The notes under the pieces: generated by a model
Database searches by the model: none
What the model was told of the DNA's origin: nothing
What the model saw: the letters and a program-made list of their open reading frames with translations, nothing else
Assembly (NCBI RefSeq): GCF_007993865.1
Contig: NZ_VIUH01000019.1
Span: 1-64,000 of the forward strand
DNA from: Pseudomonas sp. SJZ079
Lineage (GTDB): Bacteria; Pseudomonadota; Gammaproteobacteria; Pseudomonadales; Pseudomonadaceae
Length of the DNA: 64,000 nt
Reading direction: 5' to 3'
Shown here: positions 8,169-17,729 of the stretch, one piece after another
Numbering within the stretch: the stretch's first letter is position 1
How the letters are laid out: each line of letters begins with the position of its first letter
Translations under genes and position numbers: made by a program

Positions 8169-8917
8169 GCGCCGGGTTATCCGGGTTGAGACCCTGGCTG
8201 GCGCCGCTGGCCTGGTCGCTGCTGTTGCTGGCGGCGGTGCTCGGCATGGCTGAACTGGAGGCGCTGTTCCGCCAGGTCCAGCCAGGCACGGGGGCGGTCA
8301 TCTACCGGCGCGACAGCTTTGCCCAGCTGCTGCTCAATCACCTGCTGATCGTCGGCGCGGCGGCGCTGGTGTCGGTCAGCCTGGGTGTGGCCGCGGGGAT
8401 TCTCGCCACTCGCGGCTGGGGCCGGGACTTCCTGCCACTGGTCAGTCAGGTCGCCTCCATCGGCCAGACCTTTCCGCCGGTCGCGGTGCTGGCGCTGGCG
8501 GTGCCGCTGCTCGGTTTCGGCAGCCTGCCGACCATAGTCGCGCTGGTGCTCTACGGCCTGCTGCCGGGGCTGCGCAATACCCTGGCCGGCTTGCAGGGCG
8601 TGCCGCCGGCGGTGCTGGAAGCCGCGCAAGGCATGGGCATGACGCCGCGGCAGGTGTTGTTCGAGGTGGAGCTGCCGCTGGCGGCGGCGGTGATCTTCGC
8701 CGGTATCCGCACCACAGTCACAGTGACCATCGCCACCGCGGCGATTGGCTCGACCATCGGCGCCAGTACCCTGGGCGATCCGGTGATCGCCGGGTTGGTC
8801 AATGGCAACACCGCCTATGTGCTGCAGGGGGCGCTGTTGATCGGCCTGCTGGCCGTCAGCGTCGACAGCGGTTTCGAGCGCTTGCAGCAACTGATCGCTG
8901 CGCGTCAGGGCCTCTGA
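8165..8917 (+). CDS. yehW: Osmoprotectant ABC transporter permease (YehW type)
   Basis: The 250-residue second permease starts with an ATGA overlap on the ATPase gene. About six membrane segments are visible, and the EAA coupling motif appears near EAAQGMGMTPRQVLFEVELPLAAAV. With the YehY-type protein it completes a heteromeric membrane channel. Gene order and overlaps show a single transcription unit 5041-8917. Confidence 0.88.
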   Translation: MSAGLSGLRPWLAPLAWSLLLLAAVLGMAELEALFRQVQPGTGAVIYRRDSFAQLLLNHLLIVGAAALVSVSLGVAAGILATRGWGRDFLPLVSQVASIGQTFPPVAVLALAVPLLGFGSLPTIVALVLYGLLPGLRNTLAGLQGVPPAVLEAAQGMGMTPRQVLFEVELPLAAAVIFAGIRTTVTVTIATAAIGSTIGASTLGDPVIAGLVNGNTAYVLQGALLIGLLAVSVDSGFERLQQLIAARQGL

Positions 8918-9153
8918 CGACGGGGCGCGCGGGCGGGCAGCGTTTCAGACCTTGGCCAAACCGAGCGGGCTAACCGGGGGGGCTGGCCTGGGGCAATGCT
9001 GCCGTTGGTCGGCCTGAGGCCTGGTTGTTGATGGTCGCGCTCAAGGGCCTGACTCCTGGGTCGATAAGTGGGGGTAATTGCCGGTCATCCTGTGAACACT
9101 TTTGTATACAATGACCGGCCTGGCACTCTGAGAACAACAACAGGAGACTCTCC

Positions 9154-11085
9154 ATGCGCCTCTGGCAACGCAGCATTCAATGGCAGTTGATCCTCAGCAT
9201 GGGCGCGGCCCTGCTCGCCAGCATCCTGATCGTGGTGGGCATCTATTCGGCGGTGGTCAACCGCCTGACCGAGCGCTACCTGGTCGAGGAGGCATTGCCG
9301 GCGCGGGTGCTGGCGATCCGCAATGACCTGGAGCGGGTGCTGGCCGCGCCGATCACCGCCAATGCCGGGATTGCCGAGAACAGCCTGGTGCAGGACTGGC
9401 TGGCCGCAGGCGAGGACCCGGAGCGGCGTGACGAGTTCGCCCGCTACCTGGAGGGGGTGCGCGCTCAGCAGAACGCCATGACCACCTCGATTGCCGTACT
9501 GGCGAGCGGCAACTACACCACCGGCGCCGGTCTGGTGCGCACGATCAACCGTAACCAGTCGGAGAACCAGTGGTTCTACAAGTTGGTCGATAGCAGCCGC
9601 GACCGGGTGCTGGAGATCGACATCGACAAGGGCACGCGCCTGCCGACGCTGTTCATCAACCAGCGGATCAAGCGCGACGGCAAGACCCTGGGGGTGTCCG
9701 GCTTGGGCTACAGCCTCAAGGCGATGTCGGAGATGATCCGCGACTTCCGGTTCGGTGAGCAGGGCCAGGTGTTTCTGGTCGATGGCCAGGGCAATATCAA
9801 GGTCCACCCGCAGGCCGAGCTGAACGGCAGTGGGCGCCTGTCGCAACTGTTGGGCGAAGCCCCGGCGGCCGAGTTGCTCGGCGCCGCGGGCAAGGTCGTG
9901 CGCTTCGAGCGCGACGGGGAGACGTATCTGGCCCTGGCGCAGCAATTCAACAGCCTGGACTGGCTGCTGGTCAGCGAGGTGCCTGAGGCGGAAATCTATG
10001 CCGAGGCGCGTCAGGCGCTGCTGATGAGCAGCCTGATCGGCGTCGGCGTCGCCCTGGTGTTCCTCTGTCTGGTGGTGTGGCTGGCCCGTGGTCTGGTCAG
10101 ACCGATCCGTCAGGTGACCGCCGCGCTGGTCGAAATCGGTGGCGGTGGTGGTGACCTGACCCGCCAGTTGGACGAGTCGCGGGCCGATGAACTGGGCGAT
10201 CTGGCGCGTGGCTTCAACCGCTTTATCGGCAGCCAGCGCAGCCTGATCGGCGAGGTGCTGGCCACCAGCGAACGCCTGCGCAGTGCGGTCGGCCAGGTCG
10301 TTCAGGTGGTGGAGAACACCGCCGGGCGCTCCGGCCAGCAGCAGGAGATGACCGACATGGTCGCCACCGCGGTGCATGAAATGGGCCTGACCGTGCAGGA
10401 AATCGCGCGCAACGCCAGCAGCGCCGCCGAGGCTTCGCACAGCGCCCGCGATGAGGCGCAGCGGGCCGGGCTGGTGGTTGGCCAGTCGATCGAGCACATC
10501 GAACGGATGTCCACCGACATTGGCGGCGCGGCCGCGGCGGTCAGCGAGCTGGCCGAGCAGGTGGCGTCCATCGATCAGGTGCTGGCGGTGATCCGCGGGA
10601 TTTCCGAACAGACCAATCTACTGGCACTGAATGCGGCCATCGAGGCCGCGCGTGCCGGCGAGCTGGGTCGCGGTTTTGCCGTAGTGGCCGACGAGGTGCG
10701 TACCCTGGCCAGCCGGACCCAGGCCTCCACCGATGAAATTCAGCAGATGATCCAGCGCCTGAAGCAGGGCGCGGACACGGCGGTCAGCTCGATGCATGCC
10801 GGGCAAGCGGCGACCAGCACCGGGGTCGAGGCCAGCCAGCGCACGGGGCAGTCGCTTGGGGCGATCACCACCCAGGTGGAAAGCATCAGCGACATGAATA
10901 CCCAGGTCGCGGCGGCGACCGAAGAGCAGTCGTCGGTGACCGAGGAAATCAACCGCAACGTGCAGGGCATCGCCGACCTGGCCCATGCCACCGCCGCCGA
11001 GGTGCGTGCCTGCCGCGAGGATTGCCAGACCCTGAGTGGCTTGGCCGATGACCTGGCCGGGCAGATGGGTCGGTTCCGGCTCTAA
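9154..11085 (+). CDS. Methyl-accepting chemotaxis protein
   Basis: The 643-residue chemoreceptor has an N-terminal membrane segment (about 12-35), a periplasmic double-Cache-like sensor (about 36-285), a second membrane segment (about 288-312), a HAMP domain starting RPIRQVTAALVEIG, and a cytoplasmic signalling domain with the canonical hairpin tip EQTNLLALNAAIEAARAGE. It is intact, in contrast to the second chemoreceptor at 25099. The start follows an AGGAGA ribosome-binding site. The ligand cannot be read from the sequence; it stands alone, downstream of the osmoprotectant transporter. Confidence 0.9.
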   Translation: MRLWQRSIQWQLILSMGAALLASILIVVGIYSAVVNRLTERYLVEEALPARVLAIRNDLERVLAAPITANAGIAENSLVQDWLAAGEDPERRDEFARYLEGVRAQQNAMTTSIAVLASGNYTTGAGLVRTINRNQSENQWFYKLVDSSRDRVLEIDIDKGTRLPTLFINQRIKRDGKTLGVSGLGYSLKAMSEMIRDFRFGEQGQVFLVDGQGNIKVHPQAELNGSGRLSQLLGEAPAAELLGAAGKVVRFERDGETYLALAQQFNSLDWLLVSEVPEAEIYAEARQALLMSSLIGVGVALVFLCLVVWLARGLVRPIRQVTAALVEIGGGGGDLTRQLDESRADELGDLARGFNRFIGSQRSLIGEVLATSERLRSAVGQVVQVVENTAGRSGQQQEMTDMVATAVHEMGLTVQEIARNASSAAEASHSARDEAQRAGLVVGQSIEHIERMSTDIGGAAAAVSELAEQVASIDQVLAVIRGISEQTNLLALNAAIEAARAGELGRGFAVVADEVRTLASRTQASTDEIQQMIQRLKQGADTAVSSMHAGQAATSTGVEASQRTGQSLGAITTQVESISDMNTQVAAATEEQSSVTEEINRNVQGIADLAHATAAEVRACREDCQTLSGLADDLAGQMGRFRL

Positions 11086-11201
11086 GCGACACTGCGCCGT
11101 TCCGTCGCGATTACGACGGGACGGTGGTCAGCCAGTTGCTCGACCTTCTGCTGCGCGAAGCATGGCAAGCACGTAGCGATTTTTCCCGCGCGCGGGGCGG
11201 G

Positions 11202-12326
11202 TCACTCGGCCAGCTCCAGGCGGTTGCGGCCCTTGGCTTTGGCCCGATACAGCGCGTCGTCGATGCGCTTGTAGAAGCTCTCGGTCGAGTCATCGCTCAG
11301 CGGCAGGTAACTGCCCACCCCCAGGCTGCAGGTCAGCGGCAGGGCCTGATCATTCAGTTGCAGAGGATGGCTGACCAGATCGCTGCGAAAGTGCTCTGCC
11401 AGCTGTACGGCCTGCTCCAGTGGGGTGTTGGGCATCAGCACGGCGAACTCCTCGCCGCCCACGCGCATCAGCACATCGCTGTCGCGGCGGAACACCTGGC
11501 GCATGCGTTCGGCAAAGGCGTGCAGGCAGAGGTCGCCGGCGCTGTGGCCGAAGCGGTCGTTGACCTGTTTGAAGTAGTCGATATCCAGCAGGATCAGCGA
11601 CAGCGGGCTGTTCTGTCGGCGCGCATTCGCCTGCCAGCTGGGCAGCAGTAAATTGAATTGCAGGCGGTTGCCCAGAGTGGTCAGGGCGTCGGTGCGGCTG
11701 AGCTCCTCCAGCTCTTCGCTGTGTTGGATCAGGCGCAGCTCACGCTCGAGGCCGATGCGGTACTCACGGTTCCAGCGATAGAGGAACAGCCCCAGATAGC
11801 CCAGGTAGATTGCCAGGGCCACGGATTCGCCCAGCGCGCTGGTGCCCTGCTGGTACTTGACCAGGTTGCTGGGCAGGTAAACCAGGAGTATCGCCAGGGC
11901 GCAGGGCAGCATGCGCATGGGGTAGGTGAAGGCGAGGGCGGTACTGAACACCACCACGATCAGCATGACCAGAAAGTGCGAGACGCTGATGTTTGGATGA
12001 AACAGGATGCCCGCCAGCATCAGGCCCCAGACTAGCGAGTGGAGGAGGATGATCGTCCACTGCAGCCTCAGCCAGTGCTGCAGCTGGGCCGGCGCCTGCT
12101 GTTTGCTGGGGCGGCTGAAGTTACGCAGGAAGAAGAAGCTCAGCAGCACAACGCTACCGCCGGCCCAGACCCAGAGATTCTGCCAGGGGTGGGCGCTGGT
12201 CAGCCACAGCAGCGCCCAGGTCAGCAGGTAGTAATAGCCGGCGAATCGGGAGCGAGTATATACATCGTTGACTTCGCGCCAGAGCGGGAAACACGAGCTG
12301 GAAACAGCGGCAGGCTCGGCTGGCAT
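11202..12326 (-). CDS. Membrane-anchored diguanylate cyclase (GGDEF)
   Basis: The 374-residue protein has an N-terminal region of about six membrane helices (residues about 28-190) and a C-terminal GGDEF domain with the active-site variant GGEEF (RVGGEEFAVLMP), preceded by LLDIDYFKQVNDRFGHSAGD, which supplies the metal-binding aspartate. It should make cyclic di-GMP from GTP at the inner membrane. An inhibitory RxxD site upstream of GGEEF is not obvious. It is a close paralogue of the next gene at 12456-13598, sharing the N-terminal LWRE...RSR.AG.YYL pattern, so the pair probably arose by tandem duplication. Confidence 0.88.
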   Translation of the reverse strand: MPAEPAAVSSSCFPLWREVNDVYTRSRFAGYYYLLTWALLWLTSAHPWQNLWVWAGGSVVLLSFFFLRNFSRPSKQQAPAQLQHWLRLQWTIILLHSLVWGLMLAGILFHPNISVSHFLVMLIVVVFSTALAFTYPMRMLPCALAILLVYLPSNLVKYQQGTSALGESVALAIYLGYLGLFLYRWNREYRIGLERELRLIQHSEELEELSRTDALTTLGNRLQFNLLLPSWQANARRQNSPLSLILLDIDYFKQVNDRFGHSAGDLCLHAFAERMRQVFRRDSDVLMRVGGEEFAVLMPNTPLEQAVQLAEHFRSDLVSHPLQLNDQALPLTCSLGVGSYLPLSDDSTESFYKRIDDALYRAKAKGRNRLELAE

Positions 12327-12455
12327 AGACTGCAGACTCCAAGGGTCACTCGTTAAGCCTAGCGGAGTGATGGCAATTTGGTATGTCTGGCAGGTGCCGG
12401 GTGTCCGCCGGGTGAGCGGCGGCGGTGAGTCAACGCTGCCGGCGCTACGGCTGGC

Positions 12456-13598
12456 TCACGCCACGGACGCCAGAATCAGGCAATTGCGTCCGGCATTCTT
12501 GGCCCGGTACAGCGCGTCGTCGACACGCTTGAAGAAGGCTTCGGCACTGACGTCGCGGTGCTTGTCGAAGCAACCTACCCCCAGGCTGCTGGTCAGTGGC
12601 AGGTTCTGCCCTTGTACGCTGAAGCCGTGTTGCGCCAGTTCCTGGCGGAAGCTTTCCGCCAGCAGGTGGGCCTGTTCCAAGGAGGTGCCGGGCATCAGCA
12701 CGCCGAACTCTTCACCGCCCAGACGCAGCAAGGCATCACTGTCGCGGCGGAATACCTGGCGCATCAGTTCGGCAAAGGCGCTGAGGCAGGCATCGCCGCA
12801 GGCGTGGCCGTGGGCATCGTTGATCTGCTTGAAATAGTCGATATCCAGCAGCACCAAGGACAGCGAATTACTCTGTCGCTGAGCGTTGGCGACCATTGCC
12901 GGAAACAGGCTGTTGAAGTGATAACGGTTGCCCAGCTGGGTCAGGCTGTCGGTACGGCTGAGTATCTCCAGGCTTTCCTGCTGCTCGAGCAGTTTCAGCT
13001 CCATGGCCAGGTGGTTTTGATACACCTGACGGTTGCGGTTGAGCGCGAAGATCAGGTAACTGAGGTAGGCGATCAGGGCGATGAAGTGCCCCCGTTGCTC
13101 CTGCCAGTCCAGTGCCAGGGCCAACAGGCCGGGCAGGTAGAGCAGCGGCAGGATCAGCAGGGAGAGGTGTTTGCGCATGGCCAGGTGATAGACGCTGGCG
13201 GTGCTGAAGGCGATGGTGGCCATCATCGCGATAACCCGCGAACCCTTGAAGTCGGGGCTGTACAGTGTCCAGCCCAAAGCCAGGCCCCAGCCCAGGGCGC
13301 CCAGCAGGATCAGCGCCCACTGTCGATTGAGCCAGCCTTGCAGGAGTCGCGGGGTGTACTGCTCCGGCAGGCGGTTGACCAGGCGCAGGAGCAAGAACAA
13401 GCCAAAAAAAGCGGTGCCGGCCAAGCCGACGGTGAATTGCGCGGTCGGCTCACCACCCATTATCCACACCAGCAACCAGGCAATCAGGTAATAAAAGCCA
13501 GCCAGGTGCGAGCGAGCGCGAATGTCTTGGGCTTCGCGCCATAGGGTGAAGGTCGCAGGGTCATGGGGTAATTCGTTGTGAGTCATGGCAACAATCAC
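12456..13598 (-). CDS. Membrane-anchored diguanylate cyclase (GGDEF), paralogue
   Basis: The 380-residue paralogue of the neighbouring cyclase has the same architecture: FTLWREAQDIRARSHLAGFYYL, about six membrane helices, then a GGDEF domain with LLDIDYFKQINDAHGHACGD and the catalytic LGGEEFGVLMPG. It should synthesise cyclic di-GMP. The two genes are separated by 129 bp, so each may have its own promoter. Divergence of the membrane sensor halves suggests different input signals. Confidence 0.88.
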   Translation of the reverse strand: MIVAMTHNELPHDPATFTLWREAQDIRARSHLAGFYYLIAWLLVWIMGGEPTAQFTVGLAGTAFFGLFLLLRLVNRLPEQYTPRLLQGWLNRQWALILLGALGWGLALGWTLYSPDFKGSRVIAMMATIAFSTASVYHLAMRKHLSLLILPLLYLPGLLALALDWQEQRGHFIALIAYLSYLIFALNRNRQVYQNHLAMELKLLEQQESLEILSRTDSLTQLGNRYHFNSLFPAMVANAQRQSNSLSLVLLDIDYFKQINDAHGHACGDACLSAFAELMRQVFRRDSDALLRLGGEEFGVLMPGTSLEQAHLLAESFRQELAQHGFSVQGQNLPLTSSLGVGCFDKHRDVSAEAFFKRVDDALYRAKNAGRNCLILASVA

Positions 13599-13736
13599 TA
13601 AAGCAGCCGTGTTAGAGCATAGCGTTTCTGCAGCGGCAGTAGTGGTCGATGGCTATTCGGCATCATGAAGGGGTGTGGAGTTGCGGCCGAATCCAGAGGG
13701 TTCGGCCTGACCAGGGCATGGCGCGGGAGTGTCGGG

Positions 13737-14588
13737 TTAGCGTAGGACCAGCAGCGGGCCAGTGCTGGAACGCAGCAGATGACTGGTGGTGCTGCCGACC
13801 AGGAACTGGCGAATCCGCGAGTGGCCGTAGGCGCCCATCACCAGCAGGTCGATGCCGTGCTCGGCCTGATAGGCGTGCAGGCTCGATTCGACCTCGCCGC
13901 TGCGCAGCGCCAGATGAACCTCGCTGGCCGACTCATCGAGTACCTGCTGGGTGCCCTTGAGCTGTGCCCAGGCCTCGTCGCTCTCGGCGCCAATCATCAC
14001 CAGATGACAGACCAGGCCCTTGAGCAGCGGGCTGGCGGCGATCATCTCGATACCTTTGCGCGCGGTGGCGCTGCCGTCGAAGGCGAACAGGTAGCTCTGT
14101 GGCGCCTTGAACTCGCCGCAGCTGACCAGCACCGGGCGTTGCAAAGTGCGGATGACGTTCTCCAGGTGGCTGCCGATGTGCTGGCCGAGGCTGGCGCTGG
14201 CTTCGCCCTGGCGGCCGATCACCAGCAGGCGGATGTTCTCTTGCAGTTCGCCCAGGCTGTCGACCAGGTCGCCGTGACGCTGGCGCAGCTGCGCATTGTC
14301 GATCCCGGCGGCAGTGGCGCGCGCCTTGGCCGCCTCGAGCATCAGGTGACCCTGTTCCAGGGCCAGCTTGCTGCGTTTCTCATCCAGGGCCGCCAGTTCA
14401 TCGAGCAGGTGCTCGCGACTGCCCAGGCCGATGGCGCCACTCAGGTCGCTCGGCTGTGGGTACTGGGCGTGGTCCAGCACATGCAGCAGGCTCAGCGGCG
14501 CCTGCAGGCGCAGGCTGGCCCAGGCCGCGTAGTCGCATACGGCGGGAGCGGCGGGCGAGCCGTCGATACAGGCGAAGACATGCGGCAT
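13737..14588 (-). CDS. Tandem-domain universal stress protein
   Basis: The 283-residue protein contains two UspA domains (about 1-150 and 155-283). The second ends with the nucleotide-binding motif GAYGHSRIRQFLVGSTT, matching the G-2x-G-9x-G-S/T pattern of ATP-binding Usp proteins. The role is stress survival; biochemical activity is unknown. Its Shine-Dalgarno AAGGAG begins at the very edge of the MITE-like element 14601-14804, so its native upstream promoter has been displaced or replaced by that element, or it is read through from the SulP gene upstream on the same strand. Confidence 0.9.
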   Translation of the reverse strand: MPHVFACIDGSPAAPAVCDYAAWASLRLQAPLSLLHVLDHAQYPQPSDLSGAIGLGSREHLLDELAALDEKRSKLALEQGHLMLEAAKARATAAGIDNAQLRQRHGDLVDSLGELQENIRLLVIGRQGEASASLGQHIGSHLENVIRTLQRPVLVSCGEFKAPQSYLFAFDGSATARKGIEMIAASPLLKGLVCHLVMIGAESDEAWAQLKGTQQVLDESASEVHLALRSGEVESSLHAYQAEHGIDLLVMGAYGHSRIRQFLVGSTTSHLLRSSTGPLLVLR

Positions 14589-14600
14589 GGGTGTTCTCCT

Positions 14601-14804
14601 TAACAGGCTGTTGAAAAATGTAGCGAGCGACGGCTAGGCAAGGCGAAAGCGGCCGCAACGTAGCGAAGCGGAGTAACAGCCGCAGGCTGGCCCATAGGGC
14701 GAGCGTAGTGAGTCAAAAGCGCAGTTTACGCGTTGTAAATGAGCATTTTTAGGCCGCTTTCAACGCCGCATAGCCTAGCGCAGTAGTTTTGCAACGGCCT
14801 GTTA
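14601..14804. mobile_element. MITE-like element with 18-bp terminal inverted repeats
   Basis: The 204-bp element starts TAACAGGCTGTTGAAAA and ends with the inverted form TTTTGCAACGGCCTGTTA; 16 of 18 end positions pair. It encodes no protein. The AACAGGCTGTTGAAAA end is, from memory, a common Pseudomonas repeat. It fills the gap between SulP and usp exactly: its right end supplies the TAA stop of the SulP gene and its left end touches the usp Shine-Dalgarno. No clear target-site duplication was seen. Confidence 0.75.
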
Positions 14805-16289
14805 GTGGTCCATCAGGCTGTCGACGGCATCCGGCTTATCGTGCACGCCGAACCTATCGACGATGGTGGCGCTGGCCTGGTTGAGGCCGAGCACTTCGAC
14901 CTCGGTGCCCTCGCGGCGCAGCTTGAGTACCACCTTGTCCAGGGCAGCGACCGCGGTGATGTCCCAGAAGTGCGCGCGGGACAGGTCGATGACGACCTTA
15001 TCAAGCGCTTCCTTGAAATCAAAGGCAGCGGTGAACTTGTCCGCGGAAGAGAAGAACACCTGGCCGACCACGCGGTAGGTGCGCAGGCTGCCGTCGTTGT
15101 CGACTTCGGAGTCGACGTACAGGAAGTGACCGATCTTGTTGGCGAAGAACATCGCCGCCAGCAGCACGCCGACGAACACCCCGTAGGCCAGGTTGTGGGT
15201 GTAGACGGTGACCGCGACGGTGGCGAGCATGACGATGTTGGTCGACAGCGGGAAGCTCTTCAGGTTGCGCAGCGAGTCCCAGCTGAAGGTGCCGATCGAG
15301 ACCATGATCATCACCGCGACCAGCGCGGCCATGGGGATCTGGCTGACCCAGTCGCTGAGGAACACCACCATCAGCAACAGCACCGAGCCGGCCACCAGGC
15401 AGGACAGGCGGCCACGGCCACCGGATTTCACGTTGATCACCGACTGACCGATCATCGCGCAGCCGGCCATGCCACCGAGCAGGCCCGAGGCGATGTTGGC
15501 CACGCCCTGGCCCTTGCACTCGCGGTTCTTGTCGCTGCTGGTGTCGGTCAGGTCGTCGACTATGGTCGCGGTCATCATCGACTCGAGCAGGCCGACCACG
15601 GCCAGCGCGGCGGCGTAGGGGAAGATGATCGCCAGGGTCTCGAGGTTCAGCGGCACTTCGGGCCAGAGGAAGATCGGCAGGGTGTCCGGCAGCTCGCCCA
15701 TGTCGCCGACGGTGCGGATATCCAGGCCGAGGTACATGGCCACCGCGGTCATCGCCAGGATGCACACCAGCGGCGAGGGGATCAGCTTGCCGACCTTGGG
15801 CACATAGGGGAACAGGTAGATGATGCCCAGGCCGGCGGCGGTCATGGCGTAGACGTGCCAGGTGACGTTGGTCAGCTCCGGCAATTGGGCCATGAAGATC
15901 AGGATCGCCAGGGCGTTGACGAAACCGGTGACCACCGAGCGCGAAACGAAGCGCATCAGCGAACCGAGTTTGAGGTAGCCGGCGCCGATCTGCAGTACCC
16001 CGGTGAGCAGGGTGGCGGCCAGCAGGTACTGCAGGCCGTGATCCTTGACCAGGGTCACCATGACCAGGGCCATGGCCCCGGTGGCCGCGGAGATCATCCC
16101 CGGACGGCCGCCGACGAAGGCGATCACCACGGCGATGCAGAAGGAGGCGTAGAGGCCGACCTTGGGGTCGACCCCGGCGATGATCGAGAAGGCGATGGCT
16201 TCCGGGATCAACGCCAGGGCGACCACCAGACCGGCGAGCACGTCGCCGCGGATGTTGAAGAACCAGGTGTTTTTCAGGCTGTGCAGCAT
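14802..16289 (-). CDS. SulP-family anion transporter with STAS domain
   Basis: The 495-residue product has a SulP membrane domain of 10-12 helices (GDVLAGLVVALALIPEAIAFSIIAG near the start; GLLGGMAGCAMIGQSVINVKSGG in the middle) and a C-terminal STAS domain (about 390-495, VVIDLSRAHFWDITAVAALD). SulP proteins carry sulfate, bicarbonate or dicarboxylates. The frame continues upstream to 16496, but the ATG at 16289 (MLHSLKNTWF) is where family similarity begins. The TAA stop belongs to the inverted repeat of the MITE-like element, so the last codons may have been altered by its insertion. Confidence 0.9.
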   Translation of the reverse strand: MLHSLKNTWFFNIRGDVLAGLVVALALIPEAIAFSIIAGVDPKVGLYASFCIAVVIAFVGGRPGMISAATGAMALVMVTLVKDHGLQYLLAATLLTGVLQIGAGYLKLGSLMRFVSRSVVTGFVNALAILIFMAQLPELTNVTWHVYAMTAAGLGIIYLFPYVPKVGKLIPSPLVCILAMTAVAMYLGLDIRTVGDMGELPDTLPIFLWPEVPLNLETLAIIFPYAAALAVVGLLESMMTATIVDDLTDTSSDKNRECKGQGVANIASGLLGGMAGCAMIGQSVINVKSGGRGRLSCLVAGSVLLLMVVFLSDWVSQIPMAALVAVMIMVSIGTFSWDSLRNLKSFPLSTNIVMLATVAVTVYTHNLAYGVFVGVLLAAMFFANKIGHFLYVDSEVDNDGSLRTYRVVGQVFFSSADKFTAAFDFKEALDKVVIDLSRAHFWDITAVAALDKVVLKLRREGTEVEVLGLNQASATIVDRFGVHDKPDAVDSLMDH

Positions 16290-16557
16290 GGCGTGTTCCC
16301 GATGGCGATGATCCGCTGGCGCATCGAGTACGCGGCGGCAGGGGCGAATGTCGGATGAGTGAGACGGCGTGTGCGCGATTGCAACACGAGTGCGGCGATT
16401 ACAGGCCGGCTCGCACACGCAAAAAAGGGCGCACAAACTAACACAGCGGGGCCTGGCGCGCACTCGGCTTGGCCGCTCCAGCCGGCTCGAGGGCACGGGC
16501 GGGGCGTCGGTAACCGCGGGGTCTTTAGCGGGCCGCGACAGGCAAGGTCGAGGCGCT

Positions 16558-17007
16558 TCAGCTGCGGCGAATCAGCCAGATGCCCGCGACGATCAGCAGC
16601 AAGCCGCCGAGCTTGCCGAGGCTGATCGGCGCCTCGCGAAAGCCGGCCCAGCCGAAATGGTCGAGGGTCAGGGCCATGCTCAGTTGGCCGGCGAGCACTA
16701 ACGCCATCAGCAGTAGGGCACCGATGCGCGGCCCGGCGAAGGCGGCGATGAAGATGAAGAAGGCGCCGAGCAGGCCGCCGCTCCAGTGCCACCAGGTCAG
16801 TCCCTTGAGGGCGCTGAGGGTGGGCGCTTCGCGCTGCACCAGGACCATCACCAGCAGCGCCAGGCTGCCAACCAGGAAGGAGATCAAGGCGGCGCCGAGC
16901 GTGCTGGAAACGTGCTTGGCCAACTGGCCGTTGATCCCTGCTTGCAGCGGCAGGCAGGCGCCCGCGACAAAGGGCAGGGCGAATAACCACCAGATCGGGG
17001 CGGGCAT
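16558..17007 (-). CDS. YdcZ-type (DUF606) DMT membrane protein
   Basis: The 149-residue protein is a half-size DMT-family transporter with about five membrane helices and the YdcZ pattern: LPLQAGINGQLAKHV near residue 20 and GPRIGALLLMALVLAGQLSMALTLDHFG in the second half. The ATG at 17007 is chosen because GGAG lies six bases upstream; an ATG at 17013 is too close to it. Function is unknown, and such proteins often work as pairs. It is monocistronic, with 268 bp of empty sequence separating it from SulP. Confidence 0.82.
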   Translation of the reverse strand: MPAPIWWLFALPFVAGACLPLQAGINGQLAKHVSSTLGAALISFLVGSLALLVMVLVQREAPTLSALKGLTWWHWSGGLLGAFFIFIAAFAGPRIGALLLMALVLAGQLSMALTLDHFGWAGFREAPISLGKLGGLLLIVAGIWLIRRS

Positions 17008-17101
17008 GGGCATCTCCAGCAGGGCGGGCGCGCCAGTATGCCGCAAAAGCTGCCGGCTCCGTCAGGACTGGTGCACCGCTGGTGATAGCGGATGCCAGGC
17101 G

Positions 17102-17671
17102 CTAACGGGGCGGGTACTGGCTGAGTACCTTGACCACCGTCTCGCGTAGCGCCGCGCTGCGCTCGGCCGGGCTCGCCTGGCTACTGCGCAGGGTTTGTTC
17201 GGCGCTGCCGCGCCATACCAGCTTGCCGTCCTTGCCGTCGAACAGGTCGATCTGCAGGGTGCCGACCTGATAATCCACGGTGCGGGTCTCGACATAGGCC
17301 GGGCCGCCCCAGACACCGCCCCACTGATGGCCCCAGCCCGCGCCCCAACCGCCGCCGTAGCCGGTGCTGATCTGCTGTTGGCGGTTATCGACGATCACCC
17401 AGGCCTGCACCCTGAGGTCGGCCGGGGTGTTGCCGGGGGCCGGGCGCAGGCCGTGTTGGTCGAGTTGTTCGCTGACCGCGGTGCGCAGACGCTGCTCGGT
17501 CAGGTCGCTATTGAGCCGTGGGTCGTTGGGACGGTATTGCACGGCCGGTTCCTGCCAGCGCCAGCTGCGGTAGGCGGCGAAGTCGCGGTTCGGGTCGAAG
17601 TCGCGATTGAGCTGCGCGGTCTGGCAGGCGCTCAGCAGCAGGGTGGAAAGCAGTAACAGGTGCAGGCGCAT
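17102..17671 (-). CDS. DUF4136 lipoprotein
   Basis: The 189-residue lipoprotein has a lipobox ending at Cys16 (LLSAC) and a DUF4136 domain: FDPNRDFAAYRSWRW near the start, TEQRLRTAVSEQLDQHGLR, ADLRVQAWV, and GTLQIDLFDGKDGKLVWRGSAE near residue 135. A glycine/tryptophan-rich stretch (GYGGGWGAGWG) sits mid-protein. It lies 58 bp downstream of a second DUF4136 gene of the same design, so these are tandem paralogues in one operon. Function is unknown; an envelope location is inferred from the lipobox. Confidence 0.85.
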   Translation of the reverse strand: MRLHLLLLSTLLLSACQTAQLNRDFDPNRDFAAYRSWRWQEPAVQYRPNDPRLNSDLTEQRLRTAVSEQLDQHGLRPAPGNTPADLRVQAWVIVDNRQQQISTGYGGGWGAGWGHQWGGVWGGPAYVETRTVDYQVGTLQIDLFDGKDGKLVWRGSAEQTLRSSQASPAERSAALRETVVKVLSQYPPR

Positions 17672-17729
17672 GATTGAGCCTCCCGAGATTAAAGTGCCGC
17701 AGGCGCCGGGCGTCTGAGGCTGGAACTGT

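Noticed and set aside
14805..16358. Long plus-strand open frame (517 codons)
   Set aside because: It is the antisense of the SulP gene; composition is a His/Gly/Asp-rich artefact of GC-rich codon use and it has no family resemblance.
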